Below the pieces are notes generated by a model. It ran no database searches. It was not told the DNA's origin and was given only the letters and a program-made list of their open reading frames with translations. A stretch of DNA of 64,000 nt, taken from the NCBI GenBank assembly GCA_013400155.1, contig VXBM01000563.1, positions 338,151 to 402,150 on the forward strand. The letters run 5' to 3'. A program made the position numbers and the translations under genes. The stretch comes from Helopsaltes ochotensis. Its lineage: Eukaryota; Chordata; Aves; Passeriformes; Locustellidae. Shown here piece after piece: positions 36,601 through 49,162 of this stretch. Each line of letters opens with the position of its first letter. Position 1 is the stretch's first letter.

Positions 36601-39600
36601 TAAAAGCCACATGAAATATCAGACATATTATTATCTCAGTGTTTACCCCTTAACAAAATGATGAAGTGTTAAAATCCAACAGGAAGACTGCTCTTTACTT
36701 TAACACTGAAGACAGAGTTTGCTAAGGATAGTCTGGGAACATAAACTAGCTTTTTGTGCAGAAAGAAGAGGAATCTGTTTCTTCTCTTCCCTGCTATAAT
36801 GTCCATAAAATCCAATTACATTTATAACTTTGCATTAAATTAAATATGTTATTTTACACAAGTACTTAAAAAGTCTACTAAATATCCAGTAACAGTTTTC
36901 TTTATTCCCTTGTTAGCAGCTGCCATGGCACCAGGACTCGCACAAGAATGAAAGTGATTTAGTGCATTGATTTGCAGTTGGCACGGCCCTCTGTTCTCAA
37001 ACAGAACTGATTAGCTTAGCAGGAAAGTGCCATTTACTTTTTATTGTGTTTCTTTCCTTCTCATCTCCCTTCAGTGGCTGCCAAGAGGAACAGAAGAGCT
37101 GTAACCTCCTGAGCAGGTTGCTTACTTTCTTCAGCTCCAAATTCTGCAATTCTGAAGACTAATTTGCCTGGATAGTGCTGTAGCATCAATACAGATGCCA
37201 GGGTTACTGCTTTGGTGTGCTGAAAACAGGTCCCACTGAGCTCTTTCTACAGAAAATTAACCCTGACTATGAGAATCCCCTGCGTGTCCAAAAGTGCCAT
37301 CTAAACCAGGATTTTAGATGGTTTTTCAGCATTTACTGGTAAAACTAATAGGACAGCAAGGCAAAATGTCTAGCTGGGAAGGTTTCTCTTGAGTATCTCA
37401 CTATTGCTTCATAAACTGACTGTAGGGCTTGTCCTCCAATACATAACATTTGAAGGACTGTGTACACGCTTCTGCACCTCTGATCTTCCACGTATTGAAG
37501 CTGCTGGGGAAACTCTTGATTTACCAGTTAAAAATAAAGATTTTTTGCAGTGCAGAATGACCAGCAGCTGCAATATAACAGTGGGAGTCATTGAATTAGC
37601 AATTATTTTCCCTTGAAGACCAATTCATGACAGAAGTTCAGTTTCCTTTGGCTAAGACTCCAGCATTTCAGGGGTCAGATCCTCAGCTGGAGTGAGTGTC
37701 TGTGGCTTTATTGAACACATGAACATACATGAAGTCATACCAGCTGAGGTCAGTGGAATAACACTGTTTCAAACCAGTTAAGGTTCTGATCCCATAAACT
37801 TGTCATGACTATTCAGTCTGATTAGTCCTTTACAGTTCTCTCTCAAACTTGTCAAAAATTCAACTAGGCCAAATCTTCTTAGGGATGTTAGGTATTTCCA
37901 AGTCTATTTCTACTAAGAAATAATAAGGAAAAAAACCCAAAAGGAAAGGGGGGGGGCTGAAAACCTGGTTCAGAATTATTTCTGGAAACAAAGATTAAAA
38001 GATGAAGAGGGGAGGGAGAATCTCCTTCCTACTTTCTAGCTGAAATTCACTCTACAATATTAATCCTTTTGGACTCTTTACAGTTAGTAGAGATGAAGAG
38101 GCTAATCTCTGTCTCTGCTACACTGGAGGCTCCATTAGTTCTACTAAATAGCTGGTGCAGCACCAGAGAAAGAAGTACATACGCATTTACCTCCCTTCTC
38201 CTTTGATCTCAGCAAGAGATTATAAAACAGCTCCCATATTCTGTTCTTTCATTTTAAAATGCAAAGCAATCTGTAACTTTCTTCCCTCTGGCACAGGAAA
38301 TCCTGGTGAGGAGAGAAGCCCTTTACTAGCAAATGTATAGCTCACACTTTTCAAATGTATCTAACTCTATTAGTCATGTGAATTCAGTCTCTTTTATTCC
38401 CTGGTATGAACCATCTTTCCTCCTTCCACAACAACAAAGAAAATCCTCTTTTCTGGTAATGCAGGAGTTATTTGAACTTCACTGATTCAAAAGACTGCAG
38501 TATCTGCCATAGCTAATGAACTCCTGGCAAACCAGGGGTGTGCTGACAGGGCAACATGACCCCAGTCCTCTCCTAAACCACCAGAAAATAAAATACCTCT
38601 TTGCAGGACTTAAAAGTACTGCAGATGTGGGCACACTCACTGTCAGAAAAACCTTACACTCTTGGTGCTGTGTACCATTTGTTTAGCCACTAGTGGCAAA
38701 CTTTAATAATCATGAGTTGAATTTTAGGATAAAGTGACTCATGCCTCAAACTCCATTGATTGCAAAGGGATGTGTGCCTGGCTCAGATATAGAAGTAAAC
38801 ATTTGGTCAGGTAAAACCAATGTCATACATCTGGTCATCCGCAGCCCTCTCTCAGTTGCATCTGTGAAATGCCTTCCTTGGCTGCATTCTGGGTTTTCTT
38901 CCTGTGAAAACTCAGACACAAGGTGATAGAAGAAAGGAGAATAATGGCACTGGAGTGTAGACAAAACATGGTGTCAGAAAGTGGCTGACAGCTGGATGAC
39001 AGTGGCTACAGCTGGATGGCATAGAAATATAGATAGAGGCACACAGTTGTAGCCTCTAAAGCGGATCGTGTAACCCTTTATCAGAGCCTAAAAGAATTAC
39101 TTAGGTTTGGAGAGCATCCAGCATCAGATGCCTCAAAAAGGGACACACAGGTGACAGCATTCTTACTGTGGTTTTAATGAACGTATTCAGTAATAAATAT
39201 GATTTTGGAGTGTATCCACAATCTATCCCCCTTCAGGGCTTGGGGAACTTGCTTGTGGTTACTGAGAGGGACCCCTTCAGTTTGAGAATTTTTCCTGAGC
39301 ACTGATGTCCAAGCCCTGTCTTTCAAACTGGTGGGAAATGGGAGCAAGAATCAGTTCACATTTTAAAATGTGGGTTACAGTGAGGGTAGACCCTTGCACC
39401 CAGGTGACACAGTCAATGCATTTTTCCAGAGCAGGGCTTTGTCTGGGCTAATGGCCCTGGAAGGGCTGGGGGCAGAGTGGGGTTGACCACACAGTCAACT
39501 CACTGTTAGCACAGTCTGGCCACCTGCGCATGCAGTTCCCCTTTTATGTACAATTTAATGCTGTGCTACACATATTTTAACTTTCAGATTTGACTAGTGG

Positions 39601-42600
39601 GTTTTCAGTATAGGAAAAAAACATTAGCAGCTATTTACCAGTAATCTGCTCTTGCCCACTGCCACTGGAAGGCACTAATCCACCCAAAATACCTGTCCTT
39701 GCATCGAACACACACTTAAGGACCATGCTCAACGAGGCCTTGCGTGGCTTCCAAGCCTTTTGATTAAAATATGCTGGGTTCTGACGCACAGAAGGGACTC
39801 AGTGAACTGCCACCACGTGGCTTCCCTGTGACCACCTTGCAGCCAGAGGTGCAGGAGCACGGCCATCTCCACTGGCACTGGATCCCTGTCCTGAGCACAG
39901 CCCTGCGCTGATGGGCGGCAGTGAATGGGCCCCCAAGGAGCTGGCACGTCTCTGCTGGCAGTGAGGGCCAGAACAGGGAAGGAAGGGCTCATGCTGCCAC
40001 GGGGCTCCTCTGAGAAGCCCTGATGGGCCAGTCTGTGGCTTCACGTCATGCAGGTGGATGGTTCTTGGTTGTGCTGCTATACCTAAAGGCTAGGCCAGTG
40101 CAGCAGAACAATACTTCTAACCTCAGTCTTCACTATTAGGAATAGGCTGTGCTCTGATTAGTTCAGTTTTGAAAGTATTGTTCAAATGCAGAATCCAGGA
40201 CAGGGGGATATATTTGGGAGTCACATCTGTAGGGCCATGGCTAAAGACCCAAGATATTACAACCATATATATTAACTTTTCCAAGGCATTTGATTGTCCA
40301 AGACTATTCAGAATGTCCAGGAGCATTTGAACTAAGAAAATTGAAGCACTTTGGCCTTGGCTGAGCTTCAACAGATAGATTTGCTTCATATTTGTTAACA
40401 TAAGTGACCACGATAGAGAGAGGGAGAAAGAAAAGGTGGCAATTTGTCTCCAGAAGTAGCCACACAGTAAATCTCCAGTGAAGAGCTTTATGGGAAAAGG
40501 TCGATTTCCACTATTCTGCTTCCAGACCTTACAGATGGTTATCAGGACAAAGGTAATTATCTAATGCTGGTGATTTAAATACAAACAATACAATCATTCA
40601 TTTCCTTGGCCCTGAGTGACAAAAATTCAGAGTGCAATGTGACCTCTGCCACTTCCACAAATGACTTACTAGCAAGAAATGAACTTCTTCAATTCAAAAA
40701 GTAATGGAGAAAAACAAATCCATATCTTCCCTCCCCAAAGGGACAACAAGATCATAAAGTCATGCTCCAGATGGCCCTGACAGTGTCAGGTGGTTTAGGC
40801 AGTAGATTGAGGTCTTTGTCATTGATATGTGTAGACATCAAGACCTGTCTAGCTCATGTCTACTGCTGAGAGACCGATTTGCATCTAATTTTTTCAGTAG
40901 TTTTTCTGTTTGTATCAGACTTTGATTTTTCCAAATATACTTGTCAGTAGAATTTGCTCAAATGCACTTTGCAAATGTATTTTAGCCTATGCAAACTATT
41001 TGTTTTGACTGCTCACTACTCGTGCTGTGTAACCAGCCACCTAAGGCAAACTACCGTTTTCCCTGGTTTTGCAGATGACTGATCCCTGAAGTGCCCTGAA
41101 CTCCTTTTGCAAATCTCTGCTGTAATCTGTCTCCAGTCACTCAATAAGGTTACTAAAAGCTATTTTTCAGTCACATAACAAGCGCCACTATCTCTTGTCT
41201 CTTAACAGATATGCTTAGTGTCCTGACAGAAATGAAAACAGTGCTGGAAGTGATTTGCACACATACAAAATGAGTTGGAAAAGGAGCATTTTCATGATTC
41301 TTTTTAAGCCAGACATATTTAAAATGTAAAACTTACTTCCAAATCTTTTCATAAGCTAATAAAAAATGCAAACACTTGCTTGCAGACTTCTTCATTGAAA
41401 ATAAGCACAATAAAACTTCTAACATGGATGCATCTTTGCTTGCCATATCACTTATCAGGCTGCTGCTGAAGAGACCTGGAGGTCTGGACTGCACAACTAT
41501 ACCCACAGTTTGAATCCATTGGATAAGTCATAGCAATATCCCATTTTTTTACCCTGCAAAATGAGATGTGATTGTGGTTCCTGATGAACGGCAGTGGACA
41601 TGCTTTCCTAGAGAACAAAACCAGAGAGCCTCGCAAGACTAAATCACAACCTCTGACTGCCCCTGAGCCTTTCATCTGGTCAGCTTGATGTTTAGCACAG
41701 TAATGGCTGAGGTTAGATGAGATGAACCCCGCTCTGAGTGTTTCGACTTGTAACAACTCCCAGTGCCAGGCTGATAAAAGCCTCGTGTGTCAGTGCAGAC
41801 GTGGCACTGCGTTTATTCGCAGACACCCCTGTGGAACAAGGGTGTTGTTTTTATGGTCATTTAGCACGGGTTTAAGGAATGAACTGCAGAGGAAATCTGG
41901 CTGCTAATGACACATCTGTGGGCAAAGGTGCCACAGCCTTCAGAGTGCAACAGAACAGGGCTCCCAAACGTCGTCACTTGCAACAGCCTCATCAGCTCAG
42001 TGAAGTCCCAGGCACCCCTTGGGGCCATGTTTATTTCTGACAACCTGGTTAGAAACATATGTTATGGATCAGAGTGTTCTGCATTTTTTAATGGCCAAGC
42101 TGGGGTCACATGCAAAGGCTTCCACCCTCTTGCAAATGTCAAAATCTGACTCAGACTGGACATAGCTCAAAACACCTTGTCACGACTCCTTGTGGGAACA
42201 CCATAACATGTGGCAAAACTAAAATAAAATAAAGGTATCTGACCTAAAATAGGTAGCATGTATTTTTGTAGAGGAAGGTCATTCGTTGCTGTTATTTTGA
42301 GTACTCTGCTGACAGAGGCTTTTCTGTATCATTCTAATTTCAATGCTTCTATCTATAGCTCTTTGTGTAGATTTGTCCTTTCAATGTGCACTGTTGTCAA
42401 TGGAAAGATACTGTAAACTGGTTTTCAAGGTGTGACTCAGAAAAAGCTGGCAAAAAGACGCTCTGAAATTTTCAAAGCCATGTTGTGCGTATCTTCAGTT
42501 TGAATGGATATGCATGCAATCCTCTAGCTTGGCAAATCTCATCCATAAACTGCCTCCCACCTTCAAAACAGAGTCAATGTCATCCAAAAAGGTTCTAGCA

Positions 42601-45600
42601 CATGACAACAATGATTCCCAACTCTTGAGGACAGCCGTGCATCTCTGTTATGGCTGCTGTCTGTGAGAGAATGTGCATATACATCAAGTTTGCATACATA
42701 CAGACATACATTTACAGGAACCTTTATGATTTTCCAAACACAGGCACCAAATTTGTCAATCAGAGCCTCCAAGCACCTGAGCACATACAGGAGCCACCTA
42801 CACCTCAGAGTTTTTGGCATCCAGCTAAGACACTCATGAAACAAGGTTCCCTATGTCCAAGAGAGAATCTTCATATAAAGCTTAGAAGACTCACACATTT
42901 TTAAAATCATTATGATGAGGTCTGTAGAAAAGAAATCAAGGACAGAGATCTGGAGGGAGGTATATCTAGATGAATAGTGGCTTTATAAGGAGTAGCATAG
43001 AATATATGTTTAGAAAGAAATCCCATTATGATTTAAGATGCACAACTACCCTAGATATTGCCTATAAGCCCATCTAAAGAATAGGATTTACTGGCTCACA
43101 AGGAAGTTTTTCTTTTTGCGGGTCTGCTCCACACTATTATTGAAAGAGCAAAAAATATACCTTCTCCCAAAACAATTTAGAGCAGGAAAAGGAAGGCTCC
43201 CTTCCATTCTTCCCTATTTCTTACTGCTGCCCTGTTCTGACAGGTTGCTCAGGAGGACAATGGGGATTTACTGTTTGCTCTGTGGCACACAAAAAAGCAG
43301 TAAAATAAAAAAATCCTCATGTAAATAATTGCATCAATTTTGCAATCAACCAGAAAACAAACAAACAAAATCCGGCGAGGCCAACACTGAATGTACTAAT
43401 CTTGCCAATGCTCTGTATAATTAAAACAATTTCACCTTGAAATCTGGCATTCATTATAACAAGGAACACCTCCAGGCTTTAGCATTTTAGGGTTTTTTTT
43501 ATGGACCTAGCTAGAACAGAGGTTTATACATGAAATATATTCTAATATTTTTGCTTCTGATCCATTTAGCAATTATTTTACGCTGCCTATTTGTTACATA
43601 TTAGTTGTCTCTTGTTTCTGCTGCTGCACCTGTATGACTTAGGGAACACCTCAATGCATCTCACTTGGCAGCAAAATTCATCACAAAGTCACTGATATCA
43701 ACATACTTACAAAACCCAAGCAAATCCCAAATTTGTGTTTGCATTCCATGAACACAGCACTGAAGAGATCTGCTGCTGTTGTCCTACAGGCAGTGACAGA
43801 ACAAAATTTTAAAACCAGTTCTCAATCTCAACACTAGCATTTCAGAGTTCCCACCTTCATACAGGGGCTCAGTTTACAGGAAGTGTCTGACAATATCCTG
43901 AAAAACTGGTGATATTTTTCTGGAAATTGATTTACCTAAACTAAAAGGGAAGTGCCAAAACTTACACGCAACCTCCTCCTCTTTGCCCTTAACTTCAACA
44001 CGAGAAATGGATCTCAACTTCAAACTTTAGGAAAATGCAGACCTTGTTTTAAACTTTAGACCTAACCCCTGCATAATTCAGGCTTCTTAGTTAAAATCTA
44101 GTCTGGTTCTAGTACCAGTCTGATTCCTCACTGAAAATTTTCTTGCCGGTTGGGCCTAGCTTTAATTTAAATACTGAAGATTTCATTCAGTTGCCTTCCT
44201 TCTAGCATCAAGCAGGTTCAGCTAAAGAGATTTGTATTTGAAATGCATCTGTTTGGCATTGGTACTGTTAAATTAGTGGTGATATATATGTGTTTGTGGG
44301 CACAGTGACCTTTATTAGCTCCTCATTATGTTTGAAAATAGTTCTTGTTATCTGACTGAATGAATTATGCTGAGCATTGTTATGGCTCAGATAACCTATG
44401 GAAACTAGTTATTTTTCATGGTATGTTAAATGTTAAAACTAACAAGCCGTTAGTTAAGCATTACACTGGAGACTATCATCATGTCTTACAATTTGGAACA
44501 TGCACTTTTAAGACTGTTCAGATTAAAGATGAATCAAAGCACTTCAGCTTCAGGGATAGAACTGGAGGTGTACATCCCTCCAGACAGAACTGGAGTGTAA
44601 AATCCAACACAAATTGCTTTTAAAATTTCATAATTCACAAAATCTATGGTTAAGCACAGCCTGGCTGGGATAGATAAGTAAAATAAATACTGCAAAGTCA
44701 ATTTTTAATAATCTGTGGCATGAAATTTAAGCACAAGAGAAAACATTTCACAATCAAGTCAGAAGCTTTTTGTAAATGATCAAATGAGAATTTTATACCC
44801 CCTCACCTACTGGATGCAAAATACATCCAGTTTATCCTTTAGTTCTCACATCACACTCCTAGATTCCTTTGTTTAAATGCCTTTTAATTCTAAGAGAGCT
44901 TTTATTATAACCCCTTTTTAGAACTAGTTATTTACAACAACCTCAAAAGAAGATGGACAGATTCTGGACCCTCTTCTTTGCTGGTGAATTGGTGCATCAA
45001 ATGCAGTTACAGGAAATAATGTAATTAGTTCCTGTGCTAGTCTGGTAACAAGTGGTCTGGTATATTTATCTAATTATTGAGACAACACATTTACAACCGA
45101 AGGGATTTTGTTATAAGAGGTTTATAATACTCTGATTTAGGCTGATCTTCAGTCTCTTAATGCCAAGTAAAAACTGGCCTTCAAGCAACATTTTTGTATG
45201 ATGAAGAATAAAATCCCAGATGGATTATGACAAGTCTGTGTTGTCCTAAAAGAGAAATCAAAATGAAAAGCTGGGAAAATTAAATGGCAAGGATAATATA
45301 TATACACACACTCGTTCGGGAGAGAGAGAAAATGTGAAGATTTGTACGTATTTTATGCATCTGGAATCAGTATGCCAGCATGCTGTTTATGCTAAGAGGT
45401 GTGCCATCTGCAAGGAATAAAGAAAAGGGAGAGATTATACTATATTATGGGGAAATCATATTTTGACTTTATTATTATGGCTGTGGCTATTTTATGAAAA
45501 GGAGGTGGATTAATAATTGTCTAACCAACCAAAAAGGAAGGAGAAAGCAAAATGGATTTTTCAGAGACTATTTCTCATGCAATAATAGGGGCTTGTGCAA

Positions 45601-46620
45601 CAGAGCAGGAGGAGGAAGGGAGGGCAGTGACAAGAAAGGGAGACTGAGCCTCATGGTGGGAGAGAGGTGAGAGCTTGGGTGTCTGCAGAGCTGAGCATGG
45701 CTGCAGAGAGAAGGGTGAGTATGCATCAGCAGCCACAGGCAACATAACCAGAGACAGAAGAGGTCCTCTGGTGTCCTGCACTTCTGCAAAGAGGACGACA
45801 AAGAGCCACACGACTTGTCTGCATGTCCCCTAAGAACAGCTGCCTCCTGGAGTACCTGGGCATGGGCAGAGGCAGGACGAGGGGTGGCTGCAATGCAACC
45901 CTCAGTGCTGATGAGAGAGGGGATCCTGAAGCCAGGCTCAACTGGGATGGGACGTGGGCCAGGGTAGCTGCATTCTCCCACATCTCCACATGAGGCCCAG
46001 GGGACCAGCGCTGGTCAGGACACAGCATGATGACACTGGGAGTCAAAAGTGGGCCCTGAGTAGTAAGCTCTTAGGAAATTATTTTATGGTAGGAAACTGT
46101 AGGGAAAACACACAGCCTTTCAATCTAAGGTAAAGGAGATAAAAGCTGCTAAAGCTCAGCCCTACACTGAGGATCTGGACCAGACCTCCTGCTCCTTTTA
46201 TTTACGCTCTCTCATTATAGATATTTGGCACATGCCATTGCACTTCTTCCCCTGCCACCCTGCTCCTGCTCTGGGCCAGAGGCTCTTTGTTCTGAATGGA
46301 AGGACAACCCTCACAAAGGCCCTTTTTCCTGAGAGATATTGGTTTCATTTACAGTGAGCTAGAAATGCACGTGCTGCCATGCCCTGGGCCTTTCAATCAC
46401 CCGCCAAGAGCACTCACTTTTCATTGTTTCCATTTTAACGCTGCTCTTGCAGCTGCAATTGCAGCCACTTTGAATTAAATCTGGGTTAACAGTCTGAGGA
46501 CAGATAAGCCCCAAGAGAGGAAATGATGTAAATCCAAACGGCAATTCTTTAACCTATTGCTTATTATGACAGGCTGGAAGCCCTGCGTGTGACTGGAAGC
46601 AAAGTGCATTTTTGCAGTCT

Positions 46621-46690
46621 ATTCTCATTTGCATAAACCTTTCTCTTGGAATTTGCATAATTTTTCAATTAATCACCAGGACAATACTCT
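46621..46690. promoter_or_regulatory. Candidate regulatory element with two POU octamers
   Basis: ATTTGCAT, the exact octamer recognised by POU factors, occurs at 46627-46634 and 46651-46658, starts 24 bases apart and in the same orientation. A CAATTAATCA homeodomain-type site follows near 46666-46675. Function is inference. Confidence 0.35.
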
Positions 46691-47116
46691 AACTCCTGAA
46701 CATCCCTCTCCCAGGCATTTAAGGTATTCTTGCTAATATAAAAGCTTTAGACAACGATGATGAGGCCAAGACCTGGCGTTTTCTATTTATTTCACACATA
46801 AAACCCCGTCCAAATGTTTACTGTACCTTATACTCCACAACAAGTGCATCACTGATTACTGAAAAAGCACAGATGGGATGTAGACAGTTTTTCATTCCTT
46901 GTTCCATATGATAGAACTCAACACATCTGGTATGCTATGAAAAGCATCTTTGCACTAATTTGTTTGTCAGTATCTATTGAAAGGACTATCTGTCATCCTG
47001 TCATATTTTGGTAGCCCTGAGATGGCTGAAGACAAGACTAGTCACAAATTGCGACTGCTGGCCACTGGGGAATAACTGGTAGAAACCACCAGCTGTTCCA
47101 AGGATCATCAGTGGTG

Positions 47117-47148
47117 TTTTTTTTTTCTTTTTTTCTTTTTTTTTTTTT
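47117..47148. repeat. T-rich simple tract
   Basis: About 32 bases of T interrupted by two C. Reading-frame openings here on either strand are low-complexity artefacts. Confidence 0.9.
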
Positions 47149-49045
47149 GGTGCATTTTGTTAAATGGAAATTTTGTAAGTGCAATCTCTCCTCAGACATT
47201 TTGTGTTTGCAAGAAGAAACCAAATCACTTGAGCAACCGACAGTTTGTTTGTCCTTGCTGTCCGTGTGCACATTTCCAATCTGTTTCTACAGCTGGCTGA
47301 GTTTTCTTTGACTGGACAGGAGTGATGCAGGGGGCAGAAAAAGCACATACTGCTGGTGTACCTGGGGTGATCTTAACAATCGCCTTTGGATGCTACATCT
47401 TTTATGTCAGGAGCTGGACCATAAATAGATTGGTTTGTCAGGGAAAAGTAAAGTTCCTAAAGGAACCTTGGTGTTTATATGGGTTAATCAATAAAGGTTG
47501 AGAATGTTTTTTCCCATAGTTCTTCATGCTGATCATCTTCTTGAAAGACAGTCCTGTGATTTATGATTTGTTATGTTTATTTTACCTCATCTCCTTGCCA
47601 ATGAATCAAAATGTTGGATGTAATTTCTTTCCCAGTCTTATTGTTGTACTTTCTTATAGTAAATGCTTTATTGCATTAAATTCTGATTGTGTGGCTAATT
47701 TAAACCATTTTTCATCAGTCAAGAGCTGTTCTGGCATGAGAGTGCAGATCTGATTGAAGGTGTGAATTTCAAATTCTATTAATGGTTGAGCGATATATAT
47801 GAAGAACTTTCAGAAATATAAGAAAGCCTATGAAACACAGTGATAGATTCCCATGACCATTCAATGGGCAAATACTGGATTGAACTGCTAGTAGTTAATT
47901 AAGTATTCATGCATTCTTATAATTAATCTGAATGATCTGCAATATAACCAGCACAACTTGCACTTAATTCCAGCCATTTCAAAAGAATGAAAATACTTTT
48001 CCACTTAATGGCATATAACCCTTTGAAACTGCTGATCTGAGTAACAAGCCATACCTTGTTTCTCCAGTACTATTAAAGGAACAACCAGCACCTTATCTGT
48101 ACAGGAAAAATAATAACATCATGTGTGCTTCCCAGCTCTTCACAATACTCTGAGTGCCTAAGTTGAGATCCTAAGCTTTAAACACAAGTCCCACATAGGT
48201 TCTGCCCAATATTAATACTGTGCTGTGATCCAAAGTACTCTGTAATTGTCCTTATTCTTTCTCTCTGCTAATTACTGAATTACATATGGAAGATTTAAAC
48301 CAAAACCAGGAGGGTATTGAGTGACAGCTAACAAAACTAAAGATGCATCATGATTCTGACTATGCCTATTTGCAAAAAAGGCCCCCCACTGTGGCTGAAC
48401 ACTGAACGTATTGGGCCCAGAACTGGCATTTGGATGTGATGGAAGAGGATGTTCCTCACTCCCGCCAACACCTAGATTACAGAGTATGAGACTACTGCCA
48501 GTGTGTCTTGTGTTTTTAAATCCATTTCATGTCTCTAGGGTATGCCAGACATTTAGCTTGCTCTGGAAAAAAAAAAGAAAAAAACCATAAATCAGGCAGG
48601 TTTGTAAACCAGAATAGATATGCTGAGGGAATCCTTAAAAATTAAGACAGCCTTTCAGGACTGCAAAGCACATTTTGAGCTGAATAATTTGAGGACTAAA
48701 CAGCCCATAATGTAGCTGGTTTCACATAAAGTATAATTTGATAATGAAGTGTTCTCACACAATTTAGGCTTTTCAGATGGCTGCTTAAACACAGAGGTGT
48801 GGCGTGCTCCAAATGAGATTATGTTCTAAAAAATGGTTGCAATGAACTCGTAGCTGCTGTGGAGAGCAGCAGTATGGTGATGCACCTTGCATTCATATAA
48901 AAATTAATTTCTTGTAACACTCAAAACAAACCGACTGCTTTGACTATTTCCTTTTCCACCCTGACATTGAAACTGAGTGTCTTGCTTTTTGGTCTTGGCT
49001 TGAAAATCTGCTTCGTAGTGGCAGGATTCACTACAGATTGGATGA

Positions 49046-49162
49046 GGTTGATAGGGATCTCTGGTGACTGTCTGGTCCAGCTCCCTTGCTCAAGCAGGGG
49101 CAGGCACAGCAGGTTGCCCAGGACCACGACCAGTTGGTTTTTAGGTATGTCCATGGGTAGAG
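49046..49162 (-). mobile_element. CR1 LINE tail, antisense, short and diverged
   Basis: On + it reads GGTTGATAGGGATCTCTGG, then CTCCCTTGCTCAAGCAGGGG, ACAGCAGGTTGCCCAGGACC and CCAGTTGGTTTTTAGG, the reverse complement of a CR1 3' end. About 117 bases remain. Confidence 0.85.

Larger units (their letters stand above)
30191..49045. other. Long intronic stretch without recognised mobile elements
   Basis: Nearly 19 kb in which I recognise no CR1, LTR or exon. It holds a perfect 13-base tandem pair CAAACAGTATTAT (33658-33683), an imperfect 20-base tandem pair (38981-39020), a run of G near 37948, a GC-rich patch at 39790-40050, another at 45590-46010, twin octamers at 46627-46658, and a T-rich tract at 47117-47148. 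Low repeat density over this length is usual for bird introns. Confidence 0.5.

Noticed and set aside
40123..40401. Possible antisense CR1 reverse-transcriptase piece (GGCATTTGATTGTCC)
   Set aside because: Only a short word resembles the CR1 KAFD region; flanking sequence does not follow CR1 order.
41722..41907. Cysteine-rich frame resembling part of an EGF-like repeat
   Set aside because: Cysteine spacing does not fit a full EGF domain and no splice sites or second module are present.
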